A DNA stretch of 6,295 bases. It comes from Nitrospirota bacterium. GTDB taxonomy: Bacteria > Nitrospinota > Nitrospinia > Nitrospinales > VA-1. The stretch lies in contig QJWD01000146.1 in the NCBI GenBank assembly GCA_003235465.1, forward strand, positions 1 through 6,295. The letters run 5' to 3'. The position numbers were made by a program, and so were the translations under genes. The notes below the pieces were generated by a model that saw nothing but the letters and a program-made list of their open reading frames with translations, was not told the origin of the DNA and ran no database searches. Position 1 is the first letter of the stretch. Every line of letters starts with the position of its first letter. Positions 6,083 to 6,295 of the stretch are shown here, one piece after another.

Positions 6083-6110
6083 GCGGCGGGCAAATTATTT
6101 TGCCCGCCGC
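6083..6110. repeat. Strong 12-bp hairpin
   Basis: GCGGCGGGCAAA (6083-6094) and TTTGCCCGCCGC (6099-6110) are perfect 12-bp arms around the loop TTAT. It is the most stable simple hairpin I can see in the window. No T-run follows on either strand beyond the arm's own TTT, so it is not a standard intrinsic terminator. Outer matches CCTGGCGGCGG (6079-6089) with CCGCCGCCAGG (6122-6132), and CGCCCGGC (6064-6071) with GCCGGGCG (6132-6139), offer a competing larger fold. Confidence 0.7.
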
Positions 6111-6131
6111 ATGCCAAATCGCCGCCGCCAG

Positions 6132-6167
6132 GCCGGGCGTGGGCAAAAATACCCCACCGGCCCCGGC
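6132..6167. repeat. Second GC-rich stem-loop
   Basis: GCCGGG (6132-6137) pairs with CCCGGC (6162-6167), and inside it GTGGG (6139-6143) pairs with CCCAC (6153-6157) around a 9-nt loop; the strands between the two stems are unequal (1 versus 4 nt). It uses the same GCCGGG bases as the outer pairing of the neighbouring hairpin, so the two folds exclude each other. Confidence 0.4.
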
Positions 6168-6218
6168 AACATTTCACCGGCCTCATGAACCCCCGCCCAG
6201 GGGAGAGCCGAATAACCC

Positions 6219-6247
6219 TTTATTTACTCCCACCCAACCTTTATAAT
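6219..6247 (+). promoter_or_regulatory. Possible rightward promoter near the window edge
   Basis: TATAAT at 6242-6247 matches the -10 consensus exactly. With a 17-nt spacer the -35 would be TTTATT (6219-6224), a weak match. The surrounding 6211-6265 is AT-rich. It would drive a gene to the right of the window, divergent from ampG. An exact TATAAT can occur by chance in AT-rich DNA. Confidence 0.3.
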
Positions 6248-6273
6248 ATTGATAATTAAACATTTGAGCCATC

Positions 6274-6290
6274 CTGGCCAAATGGGCCAG
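6274..6290. repeat. Short inverted repeat at the window end
   Basis: CTGGCC (6274-6279) and GGCCAG (6285-6290) form a 6-bp stem with a 5-nt loop. It starts 27 nt past the TATAAT, so it would lie in the early leader of a rightward transcript, or could be an operator-like site. Confidence 0.35.
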
Positions 6291-6295
6291 CCACC

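Larger units (their letters stand above)
6011..6216. other. GC-rich non-coding region upstream of ampG with several hairpins
   Basis: With its flanks this forms a gene-free stretch of 346 bp (5950-6295). I see no open frame with family-like sequence or a ribosome binding site. It is dense in inverted repeats, listed separately, and is bounded by AT-rich DNA on both sides. It could be a double-ended regulatory region, a small-RNA locus, or a cluster of palindromic repeats. Confidence 0.4.

Noticed and set aside
5986..6186. 66-codon minus-strand open frame upstream of ampG
   Set aside because: There is no convincing ribosome binding site, it overlaps the AT-rich leader, and the composition fits random translation of the GC-rich hairpin region.

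Overview
The window (6,295 bp) is GC-rich chromosomal DNA with AT-rich islands confined to gene starts. AmpG, a transporter dedicated to cell-wall recycling across the inner membrane, points to a Gram-negative bacterium. The XRE and receiver-domain proteins resemble those common in deltaproteobacteria and related environmental lineages, but that placement is only an impression. No RNA gene, CRISPR array, integrase or transposase is visible.

Layout. Positions 1-1640 (+) hold the C-terminal part of a molybdopterin oxidoreductase of the FdhF/YdeP type, cut by the left edge. Every other gene is on the minus strand. A receiver-domain protein (1645-2223) converges on the oxidoreductase with only 4 bp between the stops. 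A 221-bp spacer with two inverted repeats follows, then an XRE-type regulator (2445-2939). A 326-bp spacer holding several GC-rich palindromes separates it from an OmpR/PhoB-type response regulator (3266-3955). Upstream of that lies an AT-rich leader with a perfect 7+7 palindrome. Last comes a tight operon of ampG (4690-5949) and an alpha/beta-hydrolase of the YqiA/YcfP type (4031-4693), joined by an ATGA stop/start overlap. The right end, 5950-6295, is non-coding: AT-rich sequence next to ampG, a strongly structured GC-rich core, and a possible outward-facing promoter close to the edge.

How the genes fit together. ampG and the hydrolase gene are probably translationally coupled. A link between the hydrolase and cell-wall fragment turnover is a reasonable guess but is not shown. 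Three regulatory proteins lie in a row, and neither response regulator has a histidine kinase beside it. The receiver protein at 1645-2223 carries the helical tail usually found between a receiver and a kinase core in hybrid sensor kinases, but it stops there, so it may be a stand-alone or truncated module.

I found no convincing new multi-gene system. The points most worth following up are the receiver-plus-linker protein, the ampG-hydrolase coupling, and the nested hairpins upstream of ampG.
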